This document shows positions 23,701 to 35,669 of a DNA stretch of 64,000 nt, piece by piece; position 1 is the first letter of the stretch; every line of letters starts with the position of its first letter. Both the position numbers and the translations under genes were made by a program. The stretch is taken from assembly GCF_910592395.1 (NCBI RefSeq), contig NC_088309.1, forward strand, positions 20,648,599 to 20,712,598, read 5' to 3'. This stretch comes from Lineus longissimus (lineage: Eukaryota; Nemertea; Pilidiophora; Heteronemertea; Lineidae). The notes beneath the pieces were generated by a model that did no database searches, was not told the origin of the DNA, and saw only the letters and a program-made list of their open reading frames with translations.

Positions 23701-25388
23701 AAACAAGACCAGATAATGTTATCAAGAGCAACATTACTCGTAGTTTCCATTACGGTCGAAAAACATACGTATTCAAGTGACATCGGTGGGTGTTCCCATA
23801 TTTCAGTGTTTCCAGTGTCGACGTCGTACAATGCGACACAGATTGCTGGTCTGTGTTGTTAATCGCACGTGCATAAACGAAATGAATTGGTTATCAATGC
23901 GACGTAGGATAAGATATCAAGTAACGAGTTTGATACAGTTTTGCCCGCACAGTAAACTATATATGTATATCTTGTTATCGCACACCCCAATAACACTGTC
24001 GCAAGTCTCCGCTATGATAATCGCTTGTCTGCAGATCCCGGAGCGCTTTGAACTTGTATTGCAAAATATTTTTTTGCAGGTTTTCATGTTCATTCGTCTG
24101 GTACGGAATGATATTCGCAGGCGGATCCCTGGGTGCCAATGTCTACATCAATTTGTGTATTAGTGGCATCGTTGGAATCGTCGGTAATATCCTGTGCGTT
24201 CCGTTACTGAACTTCTTCGGTAGGAGGCCAACAACAGTGACAGTTATGCTCCTGATGGCTCTAAATTTGTTGGCTTCAATTCCTTTGGTGGGAAACCCAG
24301 GTAAAGTAGTGTATATCAATCCATTGGAACTAAATGTTAAGAGATTGAGAGAATCCGGGCATTTTGTGTACTTTGTGTATATGATGCGGGTTTCAGAAAA
24401 TGACTAGTCTTCTCATTAAAATTTTATTGTGTGCCAATTTCCTACTATCACGTAACACCCTACATGTACATTTAGTATCTATATCGAAATTGTACAAATG
24501 ATATGCTAAATAGGATTGCTGCAAAAGGGACCCCTCCATTTCCGAGATATAATTTGGCCCCTACTGCCAGTACATGTCTATACATATTTTAACTAACTTA
24601 TAATCTGTATCTTTTTTTTCGAAGAATTTGAGACCGCCTTGATAGCTGTTGTGTTCGTGGGCAAGCTTTGCAATGTCATCGCGTTCGACACAATCTGGCT
24701 CCATTCTACCGAGGTGTTTCCAACGTGTATTAGAGCTGTTGGAGTGAGCACAGGTTGTCTCATGGCCCGAGTTGGAGCACTGATATCACCTCTCGTTGCA
24801 AAATTGGTAAATCAATATTAATTAAGATGTATTGCAAAGGTGCAAAGTTCGAAACCAGATTCGTGCGACGAGCATGGTCTCATACCAGCCGAACGCACAG
24901 GTCATGGTGCTTATTCTACGAAATCCTTGATACATCAGTTCAGTGTCTCGCAAGCGAGGGGAGGCGGCGAAGAACGGTCGGATGACCGTAGCTTTTCAAT
25001 TCCACTAACCTTCAGCGCATTAAAAGTTGGTCAGTCAAATGAATTCCAAGACCAAATAAGTATCCTTTTTAAGGAACATTTTGATATTGTTTACAGCAAC
25101 GGGAAGAGTGCTGAATCATCATTTCAGACAGGCTTAATAGTGAATCATTGAGAATGAAGGAATATTCCTGTGGATCAGCATCGCATGAGATTCCATTGCC
25201 TCATCTCTTATGTATTCGTTTGTCACGTGTTCATTCTCGTCTTGCAGGCTACAATACAAACATCCCTGCCTCTCATAGTTTTTGCCACCGTTGCTGTCCT
25301 CGCCACCATCTGTTGCATTCAGCTTCCGGAAACAAATAAGCGCCGTCTACCGGAGACAATTGAAGAGGGAGAGGAATTTGCAAAGTAA
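20761..25388 (+). CDS. SLC22-family organic ion transporter, copy 2 (8 exons)
   Basis: Tandem paralogue of the gene at 11687. Exons: 20761-21207, 21612-21715, 22392-22546, 23011-23185, 23430-23690, 24080-24300, 24625-24806, 25248-25388. Each has exactly the same length and phase as in copy 1, giving 561 codons plus TAA. Copy 2 keeps the canonical PESPRWL motif. About two dozen residues differ from copy 1, half of them in exon 1 (TM1 and the following extracellular loop), which in this family shapes substrate recognition. GTG-initiated codons upstream (from 20698) are open, but the ATG at 20761 gives the normal family start. The intron 4 MITE of copy 1 is absent, and intron 1 is about 225 bases shorter. 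Substrate unknown. Confidence 0.9.
22606..22639. repeat. Perfect 34-bp palindrome, intron 3 of copy 2
   Basis: ATCAGAGTCTTTCAAAT immediately followed by its exact reverse complement. Equivalent in place to 13753-13790 in copy 1. Confidence 0.9.
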
Positions 25389-25932
25389 GTAGTATTTACA
25401 GCATCACTGGTGAGACTAACTCAGCTTTCATTCATGTAAATGAAACGTTAATTGTTTTTATTGCACGTATCGATATATCATTCGAAATACATTCAGCGTA
25501 ACATGTAGCTGAATGCCATCCGGGCTGGGAGGAAGAGGTATCCCCTCCACATTGCCGACAGAATCGTCTTTGGGAGTAGGCCCTGCTGTCAGCGAGCATT
25601 TAAAAAGAACATTTTTCATCTTTTTCGGAGGAAAAGGTGTAGATTTACAAATACTGTAATATCGATTAACTATTTAACACCAGATCGTTTTTCGATTTGA
25701 TTTATTTTCTCACACTGGCACATTTATTTATTTCTCTACTTCAAGGTTTTCCCTGTCATGTCGAAAGCCATGCAAGAAGAAAATGCAATTGAATAAGCCC
25801 GACCCTACCCTCCATTCCGTGTAAAGAAGGAACCCTTTTGGATGCATAAGGGCATGCAGTACGGTCAAGTTGGGGAAGCTTTAATAAGACGTCAGTGCTG
25901 AGATTCATTGTACCCGTATGTAATGTAAGAAA

Positions 25933-25938
25933 AATAAA
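25933..25938 (+). terminator. Poly(A) signal AATAAA for SLC22 copy 2
   Basis: Conserved with the signal at 17525-17530 downstream of copy 1, about 545 bases after the stop codon. Confidence 0.45.
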
Positions 25939-26969
25939 GAAGGAAATCGAATCGACTAAAATATAGGAATCTGGAGGAGATCACAGTTTGCGAAGCCTGT
26001 TTTACCGATGTAGAGGTTTGAGACCAGAAACATCTCGCATTGATTTTTTCCAGAAATACTTTCGCACGTGTATTTTACATCATTCAGGTTTCAAATGTTT
26101 TACAATGATACGTTGTATTCCTGTTCTAAGTGTTTAACACTTAACTGTTTTACTCCTGTTGTCAGGCTGTGTCCTTGTTATAAGTTCTTTTCATAGTCTA
26201 GATATAAATTATGTACTATATATTTTATCATATCAAGGACTTTTAGGAGATATATATATACATTACTTTATAAATGTTAACATATTCACCAGGTCGTTCG
26301 CCTAGCTCAGGCTGTTTTTTTGTCTGGATTACCTGTAATGCATAATACGTGGCGCGTATTATTTTACTAGCCAATTTTTGAAAATGCTGGCAAGAAACAA
26401 ATGTCCCTCATGCAAACAAGACCCGAATCAGCATTTTCGGAAAAGGGGATGACAAAAAGTGCGCCGCAGCTATCTTTCCTACTCTCATGGCATTGCCATT
26501 ATGTTTATTATGTTCATTAAAAGAAACTTCTGTGAAACTTAACTATATGTCTATCAGGTTCCGTGTTGTTGTTTATTTAGGCCTGAGGTTTCATATGGGA
26601 AATGGGTTAGCGGAGGGGGACATATATGGAGAAGGAGGAGTTTTCTCGCATAAATGAACCTGTTCACTGAAGACTGTCGCATAAATTGTTGGTAAATATG
26701 GAGTAGAGATATGGCAATCATTGCCAAACCTTTCCATTTAAAGGCCAGATAGACAAAGCAATACATGTATCAACCTGGAAGGCCGTCTAGCCAACTGGCC
26801 CGGTGTAACATCTGTGGTTGTTCCCCATGTTTCAGTGTTTCCAAACAATAGGCAGCTAGAGAGACCATGACTTTTCAATAGGGGGGATACACAGAAAAAC
26901 TCGTCAATCTATTTTTGAGCGTTCCCAAACAATGAGGGGAAACACTCAAAACAGAAACACTCAAAAACA

Positions 26970-27194
26970 TTACACCGGCATGGAAGGTGCAACCAGATCG
27001 TCCAATCTTACCGATAGGCATGGTGTAAAGTCTCTTATAAGCTGGTATACAAGCACTACCTCATCACCACTGGGGAAATCTCGAACTAGACGCTTGCGAG
27101 TCATAAATTGGGACCTTGTCAGGATATTCTCCGCAGTCATGGGTTCTGCATTCATGGAGCAGACATCGCCGTCTCCACTTCTTGAACAGCTCAA
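26970..27194 (-). pseudogene. Possible LINE C-terminal remnant
   Basis: The minus-strand frame contains EPMTAENIL followed by a basic stretch (TRKRLV). It resembles the cysteine/histidine tail found after the reverse transcriptase of many non-LTR elements (typically C-C-H-C around TAEHIL). Only one of the expected cysteines remains and no reverse transcriptase is adjacent. Treat as a decayed fragment; an unrelated frame is possible. Confidence 0.3.
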
Positions 27195-27271
27195 CAGATC
27201 ACCTCGCGCCAGTATGTTTCATGGCTGGTGAGGAGTCTATAGGGAATATGATATCACCAGTCCAAGTTCCG
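27186..27271 (+). repeat. 86-bp direct repeat, left copy
   Basis: Starts ACAGCTCAACAGATC and ends CCAAGTTCCG. It is repeated at 28405-28490 with a single visible base difference. The pair brackets a LINE fragment. Confidence 0.9.
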
Positions 27272-27740
27272 GCCGTCGTCTTGACAAGCAATTTGCCGAA
27301 GTGGGATTTTCAGCAGATGCATGTACATGTATGTAAGCATAAATGGAATCGACCAGTGAGCAAAGTTAAAAGATAATGGTCATAATGTTACATTTATGAT
27401 GTGAAGCGCTTTGAGTTAGATTCAGCGCTAAGTCTCATAATCACTATATTCATATTTAAAAGCAGTAATCAGCAGAATAATAACGGAGGAGAATCGTAGC
27501 GCCTAAAGCATTTCGTATGCCTAACTGCTCAGTACAATCTGAAGAGGTTGAAGGGAACATCAGAGATAAAGACGTTTCGAAATTAGCGAATGACGATTAT
27601 GATACCATATTCGTACCCAAGGACACTGGAAATCGAAAGCTGATTAGGAAAGTGGATGCTGTTTTCACAGCATACCAAACTTGTGATCGATATAAGCACA
27701 GTATCTGCTTCGTCCTTTTTTGGATTGACCGTGGTGAACA

Positions 27741-28292
27741 GACCATATTACACCTGCTTTGGTTAATTTACACTGGCTCCCGGTTAAAGCACGCATTGAT
27801 TTTAAACTGATTTTACACACTTTCCGTGCCATACATCATCGACATGATCGACATTTTAAAACCAACCAGATCATTACGATCTTCCAACTCCGTTGTTTTA
27901 TCTGTTCCACGGTCCAAAACAAAGCTGTATGGCGACAGGTCTTTCCGGGTGGCTATCCCAAAACTGTGGAACTCCCTTCCATCTTACTTAAAAGATATTC
28001 ACGACATAGGACCTTTTAAACGTGCTTTGAAAACTTTTCTTTTTAAGAACACCTGTGGTATCTAGTCAATTCTTTAGACATATTTTATTGGACAGTCGCT
28101 CTTACTTGTGTTTATATTTTTTTTATCTCCTCATCTAGGCCTACTGTTTTATATAATCTTTTATCATCAATGTTTCTTTTTTTCTTTTAAATAATATATA
28201 CATAATCCTTTAACTTTTATGTAAAGTGCTTCGTACATGCAATGCATGATCGAAGCACTATAATATCTGGTATTTTATTATTATTATTAACA
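27741..28292 (+). mobile_element. 3' end of a CR1/L2-type LINE (decayed)
   Basis: Broken coding remnants read NLHWLPVKARIDFKLILH, then after a frameshift SLRSSNSV, VPRSKTKLYGDRSF, IPKLWNSLPSYLK and FKRALKTFLFK, ending in TAG at 28063-28065. This is the highly characteristic C-terminus of CR1/L2-like non-LTR elements. It is followed by a 3' UTR with a small hairpin (GTGCTTCGTACATG / CGAAGCAC) and a terminal ATT microsatellite near 28270-28292, the usual 3' end of this group. No reverse transcriptase remains, so it is 5'-truncated and dead. Confidence 0.8.
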
Positions 28293-28404
28293 GTAAGGTC
28301 AACGACGACACTATCATGACTATAAAATGTATGAGAGTCACGATTTATATTGCGTGAATCAAAATGTAAAAACGAGGTGATGGTTTTATTCAAGACCAAT
28401 CTTC

Positions 28405-28490
28405 ACAGCTCAACAGATCATCTCGCGCCAGTATGTTTCATGGCTGGTGAGGAGTCTATAGGGAATATGATATCACCAGTCCAAGTTCCG
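28405..28490 (+). repeat. 86-bp direct repeat, right copy
   Basis: Matches 27186-27271, including CTCGCGCCAGTATG and TATAGGGAATATG. The two copies lie 1.2 kb apart. Confidence 0.9.
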
Positions 28491-31297
28491 ACGACTGTTT
28501 GCGCGTTTCGAAATTTCCACCCGGCACTGAATCAGTTTCGATATTACCATTGCTTTGAAATTTGTCCTCTCTGTGCCTCGGAGTACCCCACTCATCCTGG
28601 TCATGTATCGATTTGTCATAGATAACTGCAACCTAAATCATCGAACACAGAAGCGATGAATCAAGGTGGTGAGACATGGGGTCAGATCATACTCTAATCG
28701 GCGATCAGCATGAGTCCTCAGCGAAAACCGCGTCACTGAATGGTGGAATACATACATGTACATGATGCGCGCGTGTGCTTAGTGTTGTATGTGCGTGCGT
28801 GTATTTCTGAGGCAAATATCAGTTCAGCAAGGGCGACATCCACACGATTGATCAATGTAGTACCGCTTTACATCTAAAATACATGCTTGCCTTTAGAGAG
28901 GAAACGATGATCAAATATATAAGAACAAGCAAACAGTAGGGCCTACCGAACGTGCCACTTGTGATCGAGCTCCGTAGTATTGTTTTCAGTCTCAATTAAT
29001 CATGTTTTTGAATAGAACGTGTTACGATATTTCAGTGATTGTACACCGCATGTTGTCATGGCTATTATATCCATGAAACAAATGACCCACCAGGGCTTAG
29101 TTTGTAAACATGATGGTTTATTCGACCCTGAAAAGAATGATAAATGTTTTGATTCTGTCCAAAGCACGATTCTCAACGATCGCAAGCTAGTTGGATAACT
29201 TGAAGTTAATTGGCGGTTACGATATGGGGCCAATCACGGCTTTGAGGTGATCTCCGTCTTGTACGCTCACTGGCCAATGGATCAATACGATGACTGGATG
29301 GCTATATGGCATATGCTGTGACGGGCGATGGATCTGTAGCTAAGTTATGATGGTATCCCGACTACTGGTTCATCAGAACATTTCACGAGTTTACGGGTTA
29401 CTCTGTGTATACCCCTCTTTGAGGACTTTAAATCAGCGCCACGATCGGCAGTCGGTTCCGGTTACGTATACACATTGCAGACTCGGGTTACTGCTCTGAT
29501 TACTTTCAACTGTGAACCGCCATGTTTTGATAGAAAAATAGTACCACAGGTTATCTGCTTTGTTAATTCGCTATTAGCAACAAAACTCTGAAACTAAGCT
29601 TCCTTAGCTCAATATCATCGAGTGCGCCACTTTAAAGAAATGAGTGCAATCACTTGGTTAGCATCGGTAGTTTAACTTCTCCAGGGTGGCTCGTGTTAGC
29701 ATAATCACAGGTTTCACCGTTCATGGAAAACCCGCAAGATTAGATTGTCAGCATTGAATGACCAGTCGGCGAACACTTGCCGAGAAGAAGGCTTCACGAC
29801 ACCTTTTCGTTCGGGCATTTCAGGAATAGCAAGATCAGTGCACTGTTGACCCACAAAGAGGTTTGGCTACCTTGAGTTGCAACAACGGATACCAATGATC
29901 ACAACTCTAATTAACGGGAATGTACGTACTATTGCCATAAATGAATAAACAGTGATAACCCCTTGAGATATTGGCTTTATATCACGGCATGGTCGAAAGG
30001 AAATACATGTGCCATTCGGTGATCACGGCCGTTGCAAAGACGTACCGGATATCAAAATCGACTTTACACCGGTGACGGGAAATACCATTGATCACGGTTC
30101 TGATTTACATGAACGCGCTTTATTATTGGCTTTACACTGTCGGCGGAAATACGAAATATCACGCCACTGTAATACGTGTTTTATAACTGATTCTGCACTA
30201 CTGTTGACAGTGATCATATTTTCAGGGAAGCCCAGTCATCGTTACATGTATCAAATATTGTGTTTACATTATCGACAGGGAACGCGCGTTTTCAGGACTC
30301 TGAGTTTTATATAGTGATCGCGCGACCTGACGATGTCGTCTTTTTACTGATGATAGAAAATACCATGAATGATCATTTGGTATTGAACAGAAAAACACGA
30401 AATAGATATTCCATAGCAACCGGGACTAAAACATCGGTGTAAGCAACGTATAATTTAGTACGTAATGCACAATGTTCCTGTATTAGGCAAATAACAATTT
30501 TAGAATATACACGTAATAGGCCAATTGTATTTCATGGGGGGATATCCGTTGTCCTTAGAGACAGGTCGCAACGATACTAGCACTGTTATGTAAGTAATGG
30601 GTATAGGGTCAAACTATGTCAAATCGTGTGATTTCATTTGGAGTGTACTGAGATTTGATTGGTGTTGCCGTACATACCAGCGGTGATGTTTGGATTTACG
30701 AACGTCGATGAAAGTGTGCTGTGGCGCTCTCTTGTCGCTTTGCGATTCGTTCATTTACGACCGTGTACAGTGTAAACCCATCGTCGTGGTCCGCCTTAAT
30801 GGCCAAGCACCTTTTTGAGTATTTAGCTTCAGACGATTTTGGATACTTACCCATTATTCAAACCGACTAAGAAGAATACCCTAGTGCGTTTTTATCAACA
30901 CTGACATTCCTACAGACGAGCGCGCTCACATCGGCAGGTGATTCCAATACAGACTACTGTTTGCGAGGCTGATTGCTCTGCCATGGACGGTAATGCGGGG
31001 ACATGATTGATGTTGAATATCTGACGCTCCGGACTTAATGAAAAAGTGCAGATTTTACCAATACCACGTTTTTGTGGACATATCAACATATATGTCGTGA
31101 TCCAAATACGGACACTGATTGACTTTTCAGTGAACCTTGATGCACGGACATAACGATTGAAACTATTGAATAGCTTCTGCAGAGGATTTAATGAAAACAG
31201 CACATGTTTACCTACCTTTTGATGATGAGCAAGAACAATATACAGTCATGATTCCGACTCATTTCGCTACTTTTACCGCCGATTGCTCTTCCAATGG
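28491..31297. other. Upstream region of the Kv channel gene
   Basis: No exon that I can support. From 29896 to 30375 the palindrome TGATCA occurs five times (29896, 30020, 30089, 30211, 30370). Around 30970-31000 a stretch (GATTGCTCTGCCATGGACGG) resembles the sequence just 5' of and across the Kv start (31281-31310), suggesting a local duplication or a 5' leader exon. Confidence 0.4.
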
Positions 31298-34200
31298 ATG
31301 GTAATGCACGGAAGCAGCAAGAACATGGCGCAGCAGAGGTTGGTTCTGGATATTGGTGGGACAACCTTTAGTACAATGACAACAACGGTTTTTAGAATAC
31401 CTAACTCCAGGTTATGGAGGCTAACAAAAGACCTTGAAAGAAGTGAATTCGTTCACGCATGCGGGACGTATTATTTTGACAGGAATCCGGTGATATTTGG
31501 AGCCATTCTGGACTGCTACAGGACCGGGGAGTTTCATGTGCCTTGCTGCATGTGCCCGCTGTCTGTACGAAAGGAACTAGACTATTGGGGGATCCCGGAT
31601 AAATTCATTGCCCCTTGTTGTTTGCGGAAGTTACAGCAGCATGAGGGCGAGGAAGAGACGCTACGACAGTTACGAAAGGAACTGGAACATGGGAAATACG
31701 CCAGTATGCAGTTACTTGAACAGAGCAAGTCAAGGTTTAATAGAGCAGTGTTACGGAGTTGGCTGTTTTTGGAATTTCCGAACTATTCGAGATTGGCTGA
31801 GGTGAGTGTCGCTTCACTGGGTGTTAAAATATGGCCGAGCAGTAGTTTTTCGTCACCTTTGCTGCCGAGCAAACTTATTGGGGTCGTTGGTCTGTACCGA
31901 TCAAACTCAGAAATGACCCGCCCATGATCGCTTTGATGTTCTGAATTTGGAGTAACATGGAAGTTGTTCACTTTTTGTCAGATCAACCAAATCCTCAACG
32001 ATATACCACACACAAACTTCAAAAGAATAAGGAGTGCATTTTACTGTGATCCAATAATGTCATTCTTAAGCGATTACACCAGTTCCCGCACTAAACTGTA
32101 AAAAATGGAAATGTCCCTTCTCTCTTGTCCCAAAATGCTGGTAAAGTGGTCAAGCGCAAAAACTGGAGGCAAAAAAAATCGATCTCAGCTATAGTGCCCG
32201 CACCACAGCTTCGATTTGTATGCGCCGGCATTGCTCGAGATTTGAGACAATAGCGATACCTTAAATCAATTTTGTCGTGAAGTGCCTCCACACGCATCCA
32301 GTGCACTTTAAGATGGAAAAACTCATGGTTCTGTAATTATCATGTATCCTTAAAAGGCTGACACGCCTACGATGCTATTAGAACAGAAGCATGGCGTGCC
32401 AGGTGAGTTAATTGAAACCTGTTAACAGTATCACGAGAGTCTCGTCATTTTGTTGAAATATCTAGTTGTAGATAATGAAACCTAGGAACTTTAGGTTAAC
32501 TTCGTATACAACAAATTGAGCCTTAGAAAGGGTCAGAGTTCAAAAGAAAAATGAAAGCACCAAGTACTAAATCTCTCGCGGAACTTAGAGTAACCGACGG
32601 AAGAAGAAGAATGAAAATGGGCCTTCACGTGTGAGGTGTAGATAAAGATCCCACCCGCGAGACTGCTGCATACGATGGTACATTAGGTAAATAATATAAT
32701 CAAGTAACGACTTAGAATACGATGAACCAATCAATGGCTCTATTGTGTTCGCCGGGCTCGATTCATTATTGCCAACCAAGCAACTCTAGTCCACCATCCC
32801 TCCGTACCTCTGTCACCAGTTTAGGGAATATTTTGGGTTCCCTTTGACTCAATTATTCTGCTGCGGCTGTAGAGGTCGCCTTACACTGAGTTGATATATG
32901 GAGCCGATGAAACTCTTAGTATTGACTATCTTGTTTGCTGTTTTATCTTGCTAAAGCTTTTTCCAAGTTTCTTTCAAATGGAACTACAGAAGAACCTCCC
33001 TTAGCGGAAACCAAAGCTGGGCCAACATTGCATTAAGAACTCTCATTTTGTTTCGGAATTGGCCATTTCTATTCAATTTGACCTCTGTGATCAGGGCACC
33101 TATGCCCTAACGGTAACATGTATAGCCTAAGGGTATCCTGTATAGAGGAGGTATATTCTAACTATTCAAAATCGTAATGAAGCAATCTCTCAAAAATGAT
33201 CAAATATTGAAATGTATCATAAAGACATCATGACATTCGATTTGGTATCATTGTCTATACGCGTGTTGGTTCTGTGATGTTTCAGAATTATTTGTAATGT
33301 AACGAAGGCGAGCTTGTCTGTCAGAGGGGCGCCGTGAAAACATCTACCTTTTGACACTCTTCGTCAGGCGCGGCATATCACTGAATATTAGAGGTATAAA
33401 CAAATCCTGGTTGTCGCTTACTTCTTAATGAGACTGACTTCTTAATGAGAATTGACAGCATCAAGAGATCTATAAAAGAACACTATATTCGATATCCAAA
33501 AGTTTATCTTTCAATATTTTAAATGCAACGCCGCTGGGATAGTTCAGATGTTATCGATCATCGATGTCAGTGTCAGAGCACTCGGCTCTACACGCAGACA
33601 GTTGGTTGCATACATAAGGCCACATTAACAAAAAAAACCTGCACGCAATTGTTGATCGTCCTTTTCATAGGGTGTCCTGGTGGTGTGTATTTTTATTTTT
33701 TCAGTTCAGTTTCTTCATTTTCTTCTTCATCTTGTGTCCATCAAGTGCTCACATATAACTACTTGTATGTCGGTATACACACTGCAGCCGCCATCCAAAA
33801 TACGCTCTGTGGCATTGAAAGTATCGGGAAAACAGAATTCCGACCAAGCCGTTGAGCCGATGATGAGGATGCGAGAAATTCTCAAGCCCATGTACATGTA
33901 TACAGGAATATTTGTGGTAATCATGCCATTCCTTGCCATACGAGTCTCTTGAAGTTTCTTTCCTGCGCTTAAATAATTTCATCAAAATTTTATCCCTAGT
34001 TCGTGTTGTTTGATGACCGATAAAAGGTCGCCAGTGACTTTTGGGATGGATGTACATTTTCATGATACATGTACATGTATCTGGCGTAGCATCGTTAATC
34101 GATTTATGCCAATTTAGCTATAGTTTGCATGGTGGCCATATCATCTTGCGTTTTATGCATTGACGAGCATCCATCGGACAATTCAATCCGCCAGATAAGA

Positions 34201-35643
34201 CTGGCAAGTCTCTTTCATGTAAAAGTGCTGGCAAACGTTTTAATGCGAACACACGTACCCAGGTTAAAACATCGGAAAACGCGGACTGTTTGCCATGAAG
34301 TGTTTTTACTTGAACATGGTCGACCAATTCCTGCATATTTAAGTGATGAGATAGAGCACACCTGGGTTTAACCTTGAAGCTACGCTTAATACATTTTTTA
34401 AATCCGATTTATAATTCGATTGAATATTTCAAAACTAGAAAAAAAGGGCTGATTGTACTAGCTAATCTCAGAGCTAAGTTGCTCGTGATACTAGTATATG
34501 TTATGCATGTGTGCTTTGTACATTTCATTGATTATTTCGTTGAGTGCTTTACTTCAAACTTGAAGTCGAATACCTTTGAAGTATTACAGTTGGGTCGAGT
34601 AAGCTGCGGTACCTTTAATTTGGGTTTCACCTATGCTGTTCAACTAAGGGTATAATCTAAATAATTGCGACTCCGGAAAGTTCTCCACTGATGAAAGAGT
34701 TCACCTCTTCTCGTTTCAGGGTTGGGCCATCATATCTGGTCTGCTCACAGTTGCCTCTATCATCGTACTGGCCTGCACCAGTCATCCAGCCTTCACCCAG
34801 CCATTCCCACACAACGACACCTTGGTCGGCGTGGAGAAGAAAGTCACGGAACTCCTCCCAGGGGATAAATTCAAACGTGCCTTCATCGCTGTTCCGCATC
34901 CAATAATTGTGCGAATGGACCAGGCAATCAACGGTATCCTCACAATCGAATTCGTCTTCAAATTCTTGGTATGTCCGTATAAAAAAGATTTCTTCAAAAG
35001 TGTCTTGAACTGGATTGATTTTGTTGCCTTTTCCAATTACTGGACTTTCACGGCAATGTACGCTGCCTATGAAGTGGCGCCCAAAGACTTGGCATACATG
35101 ATCGTGATGAACGTCCTCACCGGTTTTATAGCCCTGAGAATTTTCAGGATTTTCAAACTCGCTGGAGTCTTTAAAGGTTTGCGGATTCTTTTACTTGTCG
35201 TGAAAAAGAACGTAAAAGAACTTGCAACATTGATCATGTTTTTTATATTCGGCATGCTGATTTTTTCTACCATGATCTTCTACGCCGAGTTACACATAGA
35301 TGGCGATTTTCCAAGCATAATCGACGGGTTTTGGTGGTCTATTATTACGATGACTACAGTGGGGTACGGTGATGCTGTTCCGTCAAGTTATCCCGGGTAT
35401 GTAATCGGCGGCATGTGCGCCCTAACTGGCATGCTTCTCTCCGGTTTAGCTATCCCCATAATAAGCAACAATTTCAATCTGTACTATTATTATGGGAGAA
35501 CGTACTCCGAACAGATGGCAAAGAAGGAAACGAAACAAGAAGTCCAAACGAACCGACTAGATTATACTAATTCGTTCACTGGAGAGGAAAACGGCCATGT
35601 GGGTAACCATCATGACCACGAGGAAGGAAGGAATTTTCTGTAG
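31298..35643 (+). CDS. Voltage-gated K+ channel, Kv (non-Shaker, Shaw-like T1)
   Basis: Pore-forming subunit expected to assemble as a tetramer in the plasma membrane. Two exons: 31298-31801 and 34720-35643, phase 0, 475 residues (466 if the ATG at 31325 is used). Residues about 15-120 are the T1 tetramerisation domain (VLDIGGTTF, YYFDRNP, CYRTGEFH, DYWGI). It carries an exact H-X5-C-X20-C-C zinc site, the mark of Kv2/3/4-type rather than Shaker channels. Exon 2 encodes S1 (about 169-188), S2 (236-253), S3 (264-282), S4 (299-325), S5 (335-357), the selectivity filter TVGYGD (381-386) and S6 (395-419). Odd points: S4 keeps only RIFRIFK, with the two outer arginine positions replaced by T and I. 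The S6 PVP hinge reads AIP. The C-terminus is short and ends HHDHEEGRNFL. Potassium selectivity is well supported; normal voltage gating is not assured. Confidence 0.9.
31802..34719 (+). other. Intron of the Kv gene, 2.9 kb
   Basis: Bounded by GTGAGT at 31802 and a TCGTTTCAG acceptor ending at 34719. It separates the T1 exon from the membrane-domain exon. No other gene is supported inside; short open frames near 33523-34371 lack motifs. Contains two TACATGTA tracts. Confidence 0.7.
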
Positions 35644-35648
35644 TACTT

Positions 35649-35669
35649 GTACATGTACATGTACATGTA
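35649..35669. repeat. TACATG tract after the Kv stop
   Basis: GTACAT hexamers repeated three and a half times, a few bases after the Kv stop codon, presumably in its 3' UTR. Confidence 0.85.
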
